A DNA stretch of 64,000 nucleotides from Cadophora sp. MPI-SDFR-AT-0126 (GCA_020747065.1 JAGMVK010000013.1:868001-932000), one strand, 5' to 3'. Shown: positions 37,306-50,459, numbered from the stretch's first letter. Numbers and translations are program-made. The notes: a model not told the origin generated them from the letters alone.

Positions 37306-37939
37306 TGGACAATAATTTATCTTGTCTGAAATATGTTTGTTTGTTTGTGAAGGTATGACTAGAAAGTTTGTGGAGACTCTCGTTCAACGCGGACGGAATG
37401 CAGACAGCTGCTATGTTCGGCGGTTCGGCCTGGGATCGGAGTCACCAATCCAGCAAATCGTGGGGTAAAATTTCAGCCAAGACAACTCCCGTTTCGCTAG
37501 CGAGCACGCCTTGAAATGACGTGATCGAGCCTCAACTTGTGCCTGAGGGAGGATACCCAGAGATTGAAAAGGGGAGAAGTGTGTAAACGGAAGTTCAGTA
37601 ATTGTTAGTCTTGTTGTGATGAAAGCTTTTGGACTATTACGAGAAAAAAATATGGGCCTGGGATCGCACAAGTTCGCGGATGGACCAGCGGATAATTGTT
37701 GTTAGTCACAGGAGAGAGGCAGAAGAGAGGTTAAATCACGAAGCGAGCCTTGCATAGGGGCTGATACGAGTTGAAAGCTTCGCATTCTACTTGTCGAGAT
37801 AGACAAGCTTCTCTATTCCTAGTCTCCCCGAGTCCAACCATATATGCAAAGCGGTGTTCTAGTATGTAAGAACCCCAAAACGCCATCACCCATATGATAC
37901 AATGGTATCTAATTATCATCAAACGCTCGTCTGGATTTC
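37306..37939. other. Spacer upstream of cystathionine beta-lyase
   Basis: Tandem minus-strand spacer holding the cystathionine beta-lyase promoter and the 3' untranslated region of the Msp1 gene. No gene seen. Confidence 0.5.
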
Positions 37940-39362
37940 TCAATCCATCGACTCTGCTTCCTCGTCAACATCTTCATAATCATCACTTGACCCTTCGGCC
38001 TTTTTCTTCTGGGCATTTTTCGCAGAGTGGCGTGCATGGTTGTCCTTGATGATTTGTCCACCACCTTTCCGCCCGAAGAAGTCTTCAGTTCTGACACCAC
38101 GAACTGATTCTGGTCTGACACCAGACATTGCGACTCCTCGCTCTCGCTGTTCCTTTATGAATTCCCGAACAGGCACCATAGCAGCATCTCTGCATGCCTC
38201 TTTGATATCACTGCCTGACATACCTGCCATAACGCGGGTAAGGTATTCGATATCAAAGTGTTCTGTATCGGTCTTGGTGTCCTTTAGGATGAGCTTCAAG
38301 ATCCTTCGTCTCTGTGAGTTTGACGGTAGGGAAACTGGGAACTTCTTGGGCATTCTTCTTAGAATAGCCTCGTCAATATCTTGGATTCGATTTGTTGCCC
38401 CCAGAATCATGATCCGAGCAGGAAGTCCAACTTCGTTTGATGAAGTGAGACCATCCCACAATGTCATGAATCTAGATTTTGTCAATACGGCGACGAAACT
38501 TTGCACTTGAGCGACTTACTCTGCCTTGACCATGCCGCTAGCTTCATGTTCCCCACTCCGCCTCTGTCCAAGAACAGCATCTATTTCATCAATAAACACA
38601 ATAGTTGGCTGTAACTTCCGTGCCAACGAGAACACTGCTCGCACTAGCTTATTGGAATCACCATACCACTTCTCAGTCAAGGTCGAAATGTGTAGGTTGA
38701 TAAAGCACGCTCCACTTTCATGCGCAAGTGCTTTGGCAAGCATTGTCTTGCCACAACCCGGGGGACCATAAAGAAGTACGCCAGATGGCGCAGCCAACAA
38801 TGAAGATGACTGAGAATATAGATGAGGCATTGTGAGAGGATAGATGACCGATTCCTTCAGTTCTTCGATAATATCGTCCAGACCGCCAATATCTAGGACC
38901 TGTTAGCGCATGCCAACCGAGACAACAGAACGCAACTTACCATCGAATCCGACAGGTATATCCTCAGGAGCTACCACTTCCATAGCTATCTGACTCTCAT
39001 ATTGATCCAAGCTTAAATCCTCCTTTCGAGGCCGCCTTGAGGAGTCTGTGCCATGCCCCGAATCGTCCTCCGAATCATCTTCCCGCCTCGACTTATCTAA
39101 TCGGCGAAGGTTGGCTGCAGCTCTGACGCGGGCTTGCTCGTGTTGTTCCTTCTCGGGATCTGTTGCAAGAGGCAGACTGGATACTACACTCTTTGCAATA
39201 TAGTACATGGCAGTACTCTGCGACAGCGGGATTAGCAGGAGTCGCGAGGTCAGGAATGGGAAGGCTGAAGCCCAGGCTGATACTGTTGAACAGACTTACA
39301 GAGACAAGAATGAGCAGGATATCCTGGATGAAGCCCAGCTTCCTGGAGGGTCCATCTCCCAT
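37940..39362 (-). CDS. MSP1: Msp1/ATAD1-type AAA ATPase of the mitochondrial outer membrane
   Basis: Extracts mistargeted tail-anchored proteins from the mitochondrial outer membrane and peroxisomes. Exons 39300-39362, 38941-39217, 38520-38892 and 37940-38471 give 414 residues. An N-terminal membrane anchor ([11 protein letters not shown] into [11 protein letters not shown]) is assembled across the first splice. A charged linker follows, then the AAA module: [20 protein letters not shown], Walker A GPPGCGKT near residue 156, Walker [16 protein letters not shown], and second region of homology [20 protein letters not shown]. The C-terminal part [20 protein letters not shown] fits the meiotic-clade AAA fold. 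The start at 39360-39362 has a GCCATGG context; an in-frame Met six codons upstream is less likely. The tail is Lys- and acid-rich. Confidence 0.93.
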
Positions 39363-39748
39363 GGCTGTGATCTCGCACAAAGATGTCCAGATTATTTGAT
39401 GTAGAATGCTTGATTTGTGGAGTTGGAGCAGGATATGGTTGATCCTGGAAACTCGCGGCTTCAGAAATCTACGCCACTACGTTGTGGCTGGTGACGTTGG
39501 CGCTTCCCGAGCTAGGCCGAAATAGATCTAGCATCCGGAAGCGGGCTAGATCCTGAACAGAGGTAAACAAACATTCCCCTCGATTGTTGCTATCCCAGCT
39601 TCATATCACCATCCCAGTATTGTGCGCGTCACAACCAACGCGTAAATCCACAACCACTTTCCGAAGGTTCCTCGGCGCATACTCACAAAGTAAACCATTC
39701 GCGCGACATCAATTGCAGCATCTGCTCAGCGATCGGGACGCGACAACA
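39363..39748. promoter_or_regulatory. Bidirectional promoter between MSP1 and CSM1-like genes
   Basis: Only 386 bases separate the two divergent start codons. The region must hold both promoters and both 5' leaders. No specific factor site is recognised. Confidence 0.5.
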
Positions 39749-41385
39749 ATGCCGAAGGTCAAGCAACAAGCAACGCTCTCTGGACTAATCGACTCCGATT
39801 CTGACGACGACCAATTCGGAATGCCAACACCAGACTCTGCAGCAGAGAACAAGATGCCCGCAAAGAAAGTACGCGGAAGACCAAAGGCTGCACCCTCGAA
39901 ACCAGCGCCAACAAAAGTCACGAAGACGAAAGCAAAGGCCCCAGCGCGTCGCACGAGTGGCCGGCTCGTAGCAAAGGCATTAGATATGGATGCCGCCCCA
40001 ACGAAGACCAAGAGACCAGCTTTAAAGGATAAGACGAATCAGTATGCTGGTGACGAGGACGAGCTGGATGAAATCGATGGGGACGTGATTATGGAGAGGA
40101 CTGTGGAAGACTCGATGATTGCGGCCACCAAGGGCAAACCGAAGGCCGCGAAGAAGACAGCCAATGCTCGAGGAAAGACTGGGAAGGCAGTAGTACAAAA
40201 TGAGAGCCTTGTTGAGGATGCTCCAGAGGTCGCAAAGCCAAATGCGCGCACAACGAAGAAGCTAGGACCAGCGAAGAAGGAACGACCAACGGAGCCATCT
40301 CCAGAGAAGATTATCCAAGAAACCCAGTACGAAGAAATGGATATGGACATTGACGCAGACGTGGATGAAGTAGTCGAAGAACCAGTACTGAAGCCAGCAC
40401 GTAGCATTTCTCGCACCCATTCCCATTCTCGTCAACGCCAACCTTCGCTACAACGACGACGAGCCGGAAGTGCATCTGATACGGAGAGGAGTGATCCGGC
40501 TCTGAGGCGCAAGCTTGGTGAAATCACTAAGAAATATGAGGTGTTGAACATTAAGTACCAGGATCTACGGCAAATAGGTGTCAAGGAGACAGAAAGAAAC
40601 ATGGATAGGCTGAAAAAGGAGGGCGAGGTAACGAACAAGAGTAGGTTGGACATGTTAATTTATGCGGATATGTCTGACTTTATTCTAGATGCCGGAGAGT
40701 TAATCAAGTCCCTCAGGGCCGAACTGGCTGTACAAACTGCTGCTGCGAAAAGGTCAGATGGAATTAAGAAGAAGCTTGAGGGCCAGACTGCAGAAGCGAC
40801 AGTGCTCAGAGAGCAAATTGCGAAGCTGACAGTAAACCTGTCCGAGATCCAAGCAGAAAACAAGACCCTTTCGGCAAAGCTGGCAGCAAATCGAACAGCA
40901 TCAGCTTCTGTTGAGAGTGCCCACTCGAAAACTCCTGGAAGTGCTATGAAGGCTAATGGGGGTATCCGTCTGATGGGAACTGCAGAAGCTGCGCAAGTTG
41001 CACAAGCAGCCCAATTGAAGGAAGATCTATATAGTGACCTCACTGGCCTTATCATAAGGAGCGTGAAGCGCGAATCAGAAGAAGATATATTCGACTGTAT
41101 CCAGACTGGTCGCAATGGCAGTAAGTACCTCGACCTGTCGCTTTGAAGCAAAAATTGACGAAAGGACCAGCTTTGCATTTCAAACTTGCTGCAGCGAACG
41201 AAAAGTCGGCAGAGAGCTACGACGATGCCCAATGCAGCTACATTCCACAACTCGACCCAAGCAGAGACAAGGCTTTGATGGAGCTTCTTCCTGACTATTT
41301 GGTCGATGAGATCACATTCCCAAGACCTCAAGCGGCAAAATTTTATGCCCGGGTGGTGAAAGCTCTGACCGAAAAGCCAATTTAA
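39749..41385 (+). CDS. Monopolin subunit Csm1/Pcs1
   Basis: Kinetochore clamp protein that crosslinks microtubule attachment sites (monopolin complex with Lrs4/Mde4). Exons 39749-41120 and 41171-41385 give 528 residues from MPKVKQQATLSGLIDSDSDD; an in-frame upstream ATG at 39584 would add 55 unlikely residues. The first 250 residues are disordered and Lys/Ala/Pro-rich with an AT-hook-like KVRGRPKAAP. A coiled coil runs from about 250 to 390 (KYEVLNIKYQDLRQIGVKET onward). The C-terminal globular RWD-like domain begins DLYSDLTGLIIRSVKRESEE and includes FDCIQTGRNGTLHFKLA and LLPDYLVDEITFPRPQAAKF. That end is diagnostic of Csm1/Pcs1. The stop follows EKPI. It is divergent from MSP1, with starts about 390 bases apart. 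Confidence 0.9.
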
Positions 41386-42074
41386 GCTGTTTTGGGGGTG
41401 CCGGTCGTATTGGAGTTTACTTGGCGACGGTGGAGCTTGGAGTTCAGGAGTGTGGGATTCATGTCAGAGTTTATTGGGTAATGGCGATTGCATTTTTGGT
41501 TGCGGCATACCCGGAGTACTTCTAATGAACATACAATTACGTTTCTCTACGATTGGTGCCGTTCCAATAGCCGGATAGCTGCATCTTGGCTTGTGCAGTT
41601 GTTGATGAAGGATAGCGCCGCAGTTGATGGTACTTGTCAATATGAAGCATCAGGAAGTGTTAGCAACTCTGGAGCAACGCAGAGAAAAACACAAATTCAC
41701 TGCACCCGAAGATAACATCCATGAGATTTGCCTCTGAATCATGGCTGTTCAACACATGCAATGTTTACATTTGCCCCTGAGCCGTGCTGATCCGTGATCG
41801 CGAAATCCGAAAATAGCCCAGCATTTCGGCAAAATGACATTGCCATCAGGGTGACAGGACAGGGTTGTCGTAACTAACAACCGTCAACCAAAAAATTCGA
41901 GGACGCGTTCTTCAACAACCATCCACACATGAATCTGTCCACCCTATGGACGTGCCACTCCTTTGACAGCTTCTGATGAGATAGGGTCCTAGATCAATTC
42001 CGATACGCATCATTTTCTCTGGCTGCGAAACCATTACCCTTTCGCCCTTCAGCATAAGAATACATTTAATTACC
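41386..42074. other. Intergenic region before MCD4
   Basis: Holds the 3' untranslated region of the Csm1 gene and the promoter of the Mcd4 gene, both on the plus strand. Pyrimidine-rich just upstream of the ATG at 42075. No gene seen. Confidence 0.5.
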
Positions 42075-45000
42075 ATGGCTCGGGTCAATCGCTTTGGCTT
42101 TCTGGCCATTGCGCTGGCTTTTCATTTGGTGTATATCTATTCGATATTTGACATTTACTTCGTCAGCCCAATTGTGTCGGGGATGCGAGAGTTCGGGGTG
42201 GAAAGGCCAGATGGTGTTGAAGCTCCAGCCAAACGGCTGGTTCTTTTCGTTGGTACAACTACCTTTCCCACCTCTCAATTGGACTCTTGCTAATTCTCAA
42301 TGCTAAAGGGGACGGTCTTCGAGCAGATAAAGCATTCCAGTCTTTCCCAGAACCATACCCAAAAGATGAGGCGGACCTCGTTCCCCGACCCCTCGCCCCT
42401 TTTCTACGCTCGCGCGTCCTCGAGCATGGCACTTTCGGCGTATCGCACACTCGAGTCCCAACGGAATCCAGGCCTGGGCATGTAGCTCTCATTGCAGGGT
42501 TGTACGAAGACGTGTCTGCGGTGACTACAGGGTGGAAGTTGAATCCCGTCAATTTCGACAGCGTTTTCAACCGGAGTCGACATACATATTCATGGGGCAG
42601 CCCAGATATCTTGCCAATGTTCCAGCTCGGTGCAGAGCCTGGGAAAGTGGATGCTTTCATGTATGGCGCCGAAGACGAGGATTTCTCCGGCGAGGCGGTC
42701 CTGCTGGATATTTGGGTGCTGGACAGAGTCAAGGCGCTATTTGCGGAGGCTGCCACGAATGCTACGCTGAATGCGGCGCTACGACAGGACAAAGTGGTCT
42801 TTTTTCTGCATCTTCTTGGTCTGGATACTAATGGTCATGGACACCGACCATATTCAAAGGAATATTTGAGCAATATCCAGGTTGTGGATCAGGGCGTGAA
42901 AGATGTCACGAAAATGGTAGAAGATTTCTACAATGATGGCAAGACTGCGTTCGTGTTCACTGCGGATCATGGAATGAGCGATTATGGAAGTCATGGAGAT
43001 GGTCATCCTGATAATACTCGTACCCCTCTGATTGCATGGGGGTCTGGAGTAGCGAAACCTGTTAAGCACGAAGGACTTGCGCCTGGCCATGATGAACTAT
43101 CCTCAGATTGGGGCTTGGATCATATTCAGAGACATGATGTTGCTCAAGCGGATGTTGCTGCGCTGATGGCATACCTAGTGGGGCTGGATTTCCCTGTCAA
43201 CTCGGTTGGCGAGTTGCCTCTTTCATTCTTGGCTGGGGATATTGCCGCTAAATCAGAAGCTTTCCTAGCCAATGCTCGAGGAATCCTTGATATGTACCGA
43301 GTCAAAGAAGAGCAGAAAAAGGCCACGGAGCTACGGTACCGTCCGTTCAAAGCCCTGGGAGATGAGGAACATTCCGTGAACCATCGAATTACTGCTATCC
43401 GAGCTCTTATTGACGAGGGCCGCCACGAGGAAGCCATCAAAGAGACCGCGGCACTTGTCAATGTCGGCATAGCAGGTCTTCGCTACCTCCAAACTTACGA
43501 TTGGTTGTTCCTCCGAACCCTCATCACTATTGGCTATCTAGGATGGATAGCATTTGCTTTAACGACTGTTGTTGACCTTCACGTACTTCACGGCAAGACC
43601 GAGACCTCACGAACTCTTACTGGCACGATCTTCTTCTCTTCTGTTCTTGTAATACTCTACGCTTCTTTTATTGTGTCAAAATCGCCTTATACATACTATG
43701 CATATGCTATCTTCCCGGTCGCTTTCTGGGAGGAGGTTCATGCTCGCCGGAAAGCACTGGATGCGGGCAGGAAGGCTCTTTTCGACCACATTACATCCGC
43801 TGGCGGCTCTGCTGTACTTGTTTTGAAAGCTGTCCTTGGTTTGGGTCTCATTGAATCACTTGTAAGCTTCAACAGTTGTCAGCTATTTACATAAACAACT
43901 AATGAATATCTAGGCATTGGGTTATACGCATCGGGAGGTGTTCTCTGTCATATGGGTTGCTGCTGCATTTTGGCCGGCGTTCTATGGTATGAGTTTCCTC
44001 AAGACGAATAAAGAGCTTGTAGGAACTTGGGTCATTGCATGCGTGGCGATGAGTTCATTCACGTTGCTACCTGCGATGAAGATTGAGGATCTCAACCTTA
44101 TGTAAGTTTCCTCCTGTATTTTGCTGGACTCTAGCTAACACAGTATCAAAAAGAATGTCTGGAGGTGGATTGATGGTCGTAATTGGCATTGCCTATCTCA
44201 TTTTTCAACAACAATTGCTTCAGAGGTCAAAGTTATCTGGGGATTCGACTAAACCAGCAGTTGACAGTCTGTCCAGATCTTTGATTGGGGTCCAGGTAAG
44301 ACCAACATCGAAAATTTGCATGTACATTTCTGACGGATATAGGTTGGCTTCATCCTATTGGCCATGGTTGTGACACGATCAAGCTCTCTGTCATTGGAAG
44401 CGAGACTTGGCCTTCCTCGAGGGAACCAGATCATGGGATTTGTAGTGCTGAGTATGGAAACAATTTTCTCGTGAAAGTGAGTTGTACTAATGTTTGGATA
44501 GTACTGCCTCTCTTCATACCCCTCCTCCATCGCCTTCAACCAAACAATCACTATCTTCATCGACTGATGGTTGTGTTTCTGACATTCTCGCCCATATTTG
44601 TCCTTCTTACTATCTCATACGAAGGACTCTTTTACCTGGGTTTCAGTGTTATGCTGATAAGCTGGGTTCTTCTGGAACATCGCATCTACATTGCGGGCAG
44701 AGAGCCGGCAAAGATAAATGCAAACGGAAACGGAACAGTTCCTACTTCACTGTCATCATCACCTTTCCGATCACTCACCTTGGCCGACGTTCGTACCTCC
44801 CTTTTCTTCCTCACAATCTTACAATCGGCCTTCTTCAGCACAGGAAACGTCGCATCAGTATCAGCATTTAGTCTGGAGAGTGTCAACAGACTCATCCCGG
44901 TCTTTGACCCTTTCTCCCAGGGAGCCCTATTGGTTGTTAAGCTCATGATCCCCTTCGCCCTAATTTCTGCCAACCTTGGCATTCTTAACAAACGCATTGG

Positions 45001-45370
45001 CGTTGCGCCATCGGCTCTTTTCATGCTCGTGATGGCTATCAGTGATTTCCTCACGCTGCACTTCTTCTGGGTCGTCAAAGATGAGGGCTCGTGGCTGGAA
45101 ATTGGGTCTACGATCAGTCACTTCGTCATCGCCAGTTTGCTATGTATGTTCGTGGCCAGTTTGGAGGGCGTCAGTGAGGTCTTCATTGCGGGCGTCGAGA
45201 TCGAGGATGTGTCTGCGCAATTGGTCAAGGAGAAAGAGCTTGGTGGGCTTGAACTTGTCTCGGAGAAAACTGTGGATGTCAATGGGAAATTGAATGGAGC
45301 AACTTCGGGAGGCTCTACTAGTAGAGGCGTATCTCCTACGAAGCCTGTTGCCAATGGTGTGAAGAGTTAG
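42075..45370 (+). CDS. MCD4: GPI ethanolamine phosphate transferase 1 (Mcd4/PIG-N)
   Basis: ER membrane enzyme adding ethanolamine phosphate to the first mannose of GPI anchors. Exons 42075-42252, 42309-43861, 43914-44101, 44154-44295, 44343-44451 and 44502-45370 give 1012 residues, close to the family norm. After an N-terminal membrane helix, the lumenal alkaline-phosphatase-like domain shows the metal-site motifs [46 protein letters not shown] and [20 protein letters not shown]. From about residue 450 onward there are many membrane helices. The C-terminal tail is hydrophilic. The first intron falls inside the catalytic GDG motif, and splicing restores it exactly, which supports the model. 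Essential in yeast. Confidence 0.95.
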
Positions 45371-47274
45371 GCTCTTGTAGGCAAGGTCAGGGGAAAGATG
45401 TGAAGGATATCAAAAATGTATACTGCTATTCCGTGATCGCCGTTTAAGCTCAATGCCGTCCGGCGGCTGCTCTTCAAATGCCGGTTCCCGGACTCCAGAC
45501 CAGTCCGCTTTCTAGTATCCCGAGCATTCCGACGACACTTCACCCCAGAGCCAGAACCTGCATTTGATGTGGACGCAAAGCCCAGAACCAGAGAAAGTGA
45601 TCGTCGAGCTTCAATAATCTCAAATAATAGTAGTATCGTACGATTCCATCCCGTGTGGTCTCGATTGTATCATCAAAAGAAAGTAGGTATGCAGATACGA
45701 GAAACTCTACTGTCCCAAGATTGAACCTCGGCATCCTCTCCAACACTACATGCATGTGAGGATCTCCTAGACCCGGCATAGCTTAGCTACACCACCGTCG
45801 CGACTCTGGTTTCTGGGGTAGCCGCTACTCCGGGAGAAGCCTTGCTCTTGCTTGCTGCTCAGAGATGTTGCGAAGGACCGAGTGAGGGGTTATGTAGCCG
45901 GGAATTCTAGGGATGGATGCTGACGACGATGATGATGTGAGGCGGGAAGGTAATGGGATGAGGAGGGATGGCTCGGACGCAGACAGTGGGAAAAAAAGGA
46001 GGAGATGCGATTCGTGCTGTGCTTTGTGGGGTAAGTAGTTCGGCCTCGGGAGGGAGAGTTTCTCTGGGGAAGGCGGTGGGGGGAGAAGTTTAAATTCAGT
46101 AGTGCTTGTTTGCTTGATGCACTTTCATTGATCGATGGAGATATTGGAGGGGGACTTTGTGTTGGTTGTATGCAAGTGAGGGTGCATGCAGAAGCCTGAT
46201 CTGCAGTCGAGTACTTCTCGTCACTTTCGTGCAACCAAACAGTAGTTTCATATCGGATCCTTCAAGGCTTCGAGGACTTCGACACCTTGTTGACAGCTGC
46301 AACTAGTTTCATTTCCAACCAGGTTGTTTGATGAGAAAGTCGTTGCAAAATAGTTCTTACGCATCACAAGATCACTTCCACGTCCTCCAATCTGCTCATT
46401 CGATCCTCTTCTCAAAGCCTCAAAACTCAATATCATTACAGCACGGGAATAGTTCATCTCAGGGTGAGACTATCCAGACCCGTTGAGACGTCCGGCGTGC
46501 AATTGCCCTGCTTCAAAAACGTGCTGGACCACACACCCGCCGCGATCTGCACGCCTACAAGGCTACACTTCCCCTTTATCTTCGCCTTTCCTGGCTATTG
46601 TTGACCGCCAGTCGTTGGATCGTCGGGCCCAGGGCATGTCAAGTTCTTCCAGACCTGGACATCTTAGAGGCGTTAGCAACCCGATTTATCCCATAGGCTG
46701 CCTTGGGCGAGGTCATTCCGCTGATGTTTCTCCGGGATGAGGTTTGCCTATATACTTGGTGTTGTAGTCTGATGCATTGAAAGTGGTTGATGGATTTCAC
46801 TCTCGCTCTTTCGACTGTCTTTACTTGACTGTTTTGCATTTCATGGATACATTCACGAGTGTCCACTTGGATATTTGTAATTCTGCGACAGTGCTAATAA
46901 TCGAAAGTTGTCTAGAACAACTGGAGTCATCCACGTGAGCTACTGATACCTCAATTGATTTTGGTCAGGACTCGTTTGTTCTACTACTGCGCGGCAGTCC
47001 AACCAAGACCAAGTCTTTTCCCCAGCTTTTCGCTTTGTTTGCTGACAAGTCCCCGGTCGAGAAGACTCGGTTAAACCCAAACCAGCCATCCTCCGGAGGC
47101 TGCACCCAGGTCTACCGTGCCCCTCGAGCAGACCTTAGAGTGCACACCTACCAAAACCGTCATCAACAGCCCTCTCCGCCTCGACCTCGAGAATCCGACC
47201 GCAAACAACCCAGTGTATATCTTCACGCGCGCGCGAAATTGATCGACGACTAGTCTGCAGAGGGAAACATCACC
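45371..47274. other. Long leader/promoter region of the FarA/CTF1-like gene
   Basis: 1.9 kb with no supported gene. The last 400 bases are C-rich and pyrimidine-rich on the plus strand and probably transcribed as a long 5' leader with upstream ORFs (for example 47035-47253). The minus ORF at 45540-45779 has no family resemblance. Confidence 0.4.
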
Positions 47275-50200
47275 ATGGACATGGCTATCGCGTCGACCGA
47301 GGCGGCGTCGGGGCGACCACCGAATGGTTACGGTGCAGCTCCGAGCAGCAATGCGCCCCAAGGGTCAAACCCTATGCCCAACAGCCAGACACCAGGCCAT
47401 CCGAGTTTTAGAAGGTGCGTCGAGGATCGCGCATCGTCTGCAGCAGACATAACAAGGACGGAAGCTGACTTGTAGTGCGAATGTAGACAGCGGGCATCGC
47501 GAGCTTGTGAGGTATGTAGCCATCGCATTTCTTTTGTACAGGCTGCTGTGGTCGAAGCGTGCCGAGGCACCGAGGGAGATGGAGAACAGCTTTTTGTGGA
47601 ATGGGATAATGGCTAATCAGACATATCATCCAAACAGACCTGCCATGCAAGAAAGGTAATTACACCCCCGAAAGGCAATACCCTTGGCTCGGCAATTGAT
47701 TGTCGCTCGCCGTCGAGGCCGTGATTGACGATGGAGTTCGTCGTTGACAGATCTTAGGTACGATGCGACGCCGCGAGCTTGGGTGTGCCGTGCACAAACT
47801 GCGTAGCTTTCTCGATAGAATGCAAGATCCCGACACCGAAAAGAAAGAAGACTGCTACGGGCAAGGCGAAGGATTCGGATAGGTATGCCTGCTTGTCTGG
47901 ACATCGTGGCGGCGTCCTGCTGACGCAAATAGTGATCGCGGTGAAGCTGTGGAGGAACACTCCCCTCGAAATGACTCTCCTGCAACAGGTCGAAGCAACA
48001 GTGTCTACAATACTGCCACTGATGGCACTCCTGCTACATCACTCACTGAAGCCCAGTACAAACAGCGCCAGGATGACGACGGAACCTATGCACAATTCAT
48101 GAAGCCCAAGTTCACTAGAGCGCCTATAAAGGAAGCTGGACGAGTTGCATATCTTGGAGAGTCTTCGAACTTGACACTATTAGTCCACGATAGACACGGC
48201 ACCGCGGATGTTGTCCATTACCCACTACCGGAAAATGTACGAGGATCCAGAGCAAGGTTGACAGAGTTGGACAATGTGGAAATCGATATCCTGCATCAGA
48301 GAGGTGCTTTCCTGCTACCGCCACGATCACTGTGTGATGAATTGGTCGATGCATATTTTAAATGGGTTGCTCCGATTGTTCCGGTCATCAATCGAAATCG
48401 ATTTATGAAGCAATATCGAGATTCAAAAAATCCTCCGTCACTTCTCTTACTCCAAGCTATTCTCCTGGCAGGATCCAGAGTCTGTACTAACCCACAACTT
48501 ATGGATGCCAATGGATCGACGACTCCGGCGGCTCTGACATTCTACAAACGTGCAAAAGCCCTATACGATGCCAATTATGAGGATGATCGCGTCACAATTG
48601 TTCAAGCTCTAGTTCTCATGGGTTGGTACTGGGAAGGTCCGGAGGATGTCACGAAGAACGTTTTCTACTGGAGCAGAGTCGCCACAATTGTGGCCCAAGG
48701 TTCAGGAATGCATCGAAGTGTTGAAGGATCTCAACTCTGCCAGGCGGACAAGAGACTCTGGAAACGTATATGGTGGACGCTCTTCACCCGGGATCGATCA
48801 GTTGCCGTAGCTTTGGGACGTCCAGTACACATCAACACCGACGATTCTGATGTTGAGATGGTATGCGAAGAGGACTTCATTGAAGATGATAACGACCAAC
48901 CACCTGAATTTCCGCCGGATCCAATGCATGTTCAATTTTTCCTGCAGTATGTGAAGCTGTGTGAGATTATGGGCCTGGTGCTCTCTCAACAGTATTCGGT
49001 AGCTTCAAAAGCTCGCCGCCAGAATGCTATCGACCTCACTCATAGTGACATGGCCTTAGCTGATTGGCTGCAAAACTGTCCAAAGGAAGTTTACTGGGAT
49101 GAGTCCAGACACCATTTCTGGTCCGCTCTGCTGCACTCAAATTATTACACCACACTGTGCTTGCTACATCGTGCACATATGCCACCGGCCTCGAATACTA
49201 GAGGGACCTACACGGAAGACAACTCGTATCCATCTCGGAATATCGCTTTCCAGGCAGCTACGATGATCACTTCGATCATTAAGAAGCTGGGAGATGCCGA
49301 TGAGCTTCGCAACTGTCCAGCTTTCATTGTTTATAGCTTGTTTTCTGCACTTATCATGCACGTGTATCAAATGCGCTCATCCATACCGGCTGTGGTTACG
49401 GCGACTCGGGAGAAGATAGGTATTTGCATGGATGCCTTGAAAGATGTTTCCAGAGTTTGGCTTGTTGCAAAGATGGTGTATACCTTATTCGAGTCGATTC
49501 TGGGCAACAAGGTTCTGGAAGAGAGACTTCAAAAAGCTGCTGGAAAGCGTCACAAAAAGATGGCTCAGAGCCTTACTGCAGGAATCAATCAGGCCAATCA
49601 GATACAGCAAGCCAATCAGCTCAAGAGGGAGGATTCTGGCTCAGGGCCTGGAAGCAAGCGGAAGTATGATGATATGGCTCTTGACTTCAATGTCAACAAT
49701 GGACCAGCGCCCCAGGAATCTTACGAACGATCGCGACCTCAGACTCCCAGTCATACGCCTTCTCGTGAACTTGGTCACAACATTGCGCCGATGGCAGCAC
49801 CTCCCGTCACATCTCCGAATTCAAGACAAAACGATGCTTTCATGGGTGGTTCCAACTCCCGTCCACACACCAGACCTGCGACCCCATTCAATCCATCTTT
49901 CTCCGTCCCTGCTACCCCCGCCAGACTTGTACCTCGTCACTCGAAACTCCCCCAATATCTCGCAATCACTCTGGGAGAATTTCCAACCTGACCAACTGTT
50001 CCCGGAAGGTTCCTCAAATATGCAAGCCCAACAGTTCTCACCACCTCAGCCACATCATAATCATAATCATAATCTGGATCCGAGCCTGATGCCGCATATG
50101 AACATGAACCAGATGCCGAATCACAATCAAGCTGCTCAGCTACCTCAAAGAATGCGCGGTCAGAACATGGCCGGAAGTCCAACCCAAGGATCGATGCTTC

Positions 50201-50459
50201 AGCCAAACGTTGCGGGATATCAGGTTCAACCTGGCATGTGGCAAGGATTTGATCCAGCAATGCAGGATCCTCAAGGACATAGTCCAAGTGACACTTTGAG
50301 TAACGCCTCGGCTCAGGCAGTTCCTATGACCATGAATGTTGAAGACTGGTATGTTGCTTTCGAACATTTGCTGAAACTGAGACTGACGATCATAGGTTCC
50401 AATTCTTTGGTATTAACGGTGATTTGAGCGGGATGAATGGAGATGTACCCCTTGCTTGA
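47275..50459 (+). CDS. FarA/CTF1-like Zn2Cys6 transcription factor
   Basis: Probable activator of fatty-acid, lipid or cutin utilisation genes by resemblance to FarA/FarB and cutinase transcription factor 1. Exons 47275-47414, 47487-47511, 47638-47655, 47758-47882, 47933-49928, 49978-50348 and 50396-50459 give 912 residues. The zinc cluster cysteines lie at about 54, 57, 64, 73, 76 and 83 (ACE, TCHARK, VRCDAASLGVPCTNC, IEC) and are spread over three exons, one only 18 bases long. The regulatory domain includes YFKWVAPIVPVINRNRF, LLLQAILLAGSRVCTNPQLM and WYWEGPEDVTKNVFYW. The C-terminal region is Gln/Asn/Met-rich with a His-Asn repeat. The junction 49928/49978 is a 49-base intron chosen to restore frame; a one-base surplus in a C-run is the alternative. 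Confidence 0.85.
49929..49977 (+). other. Doubtful 49-base intron or frameshift site
   Basis: GTACCT...GGGAG with no good branch point. If skipped as an intron, frame is kept. If translated, a C-run at 49915-49919 must be one base too long, and the segment would then read DLYLVTRNSPNISQSLWENF, which looks like conserved protein. The downstream frame is certainly coding because it leads through another clean intron to the terminal exon. Confidence 0.5.

Noticed and set aside
40039..41331. Long minus-strand ORFs over the Csm1-like gene.
   Set aside because: Shadows of the Ala/Lys/Ser-rich plus-strand coding sequence, which has clear family motifs.
45540..45779. Minus-strand 79-codon ORF downstream of MCD4.
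   Set aside because: No family resemblance; lies in the 3' flank and no splice partners.
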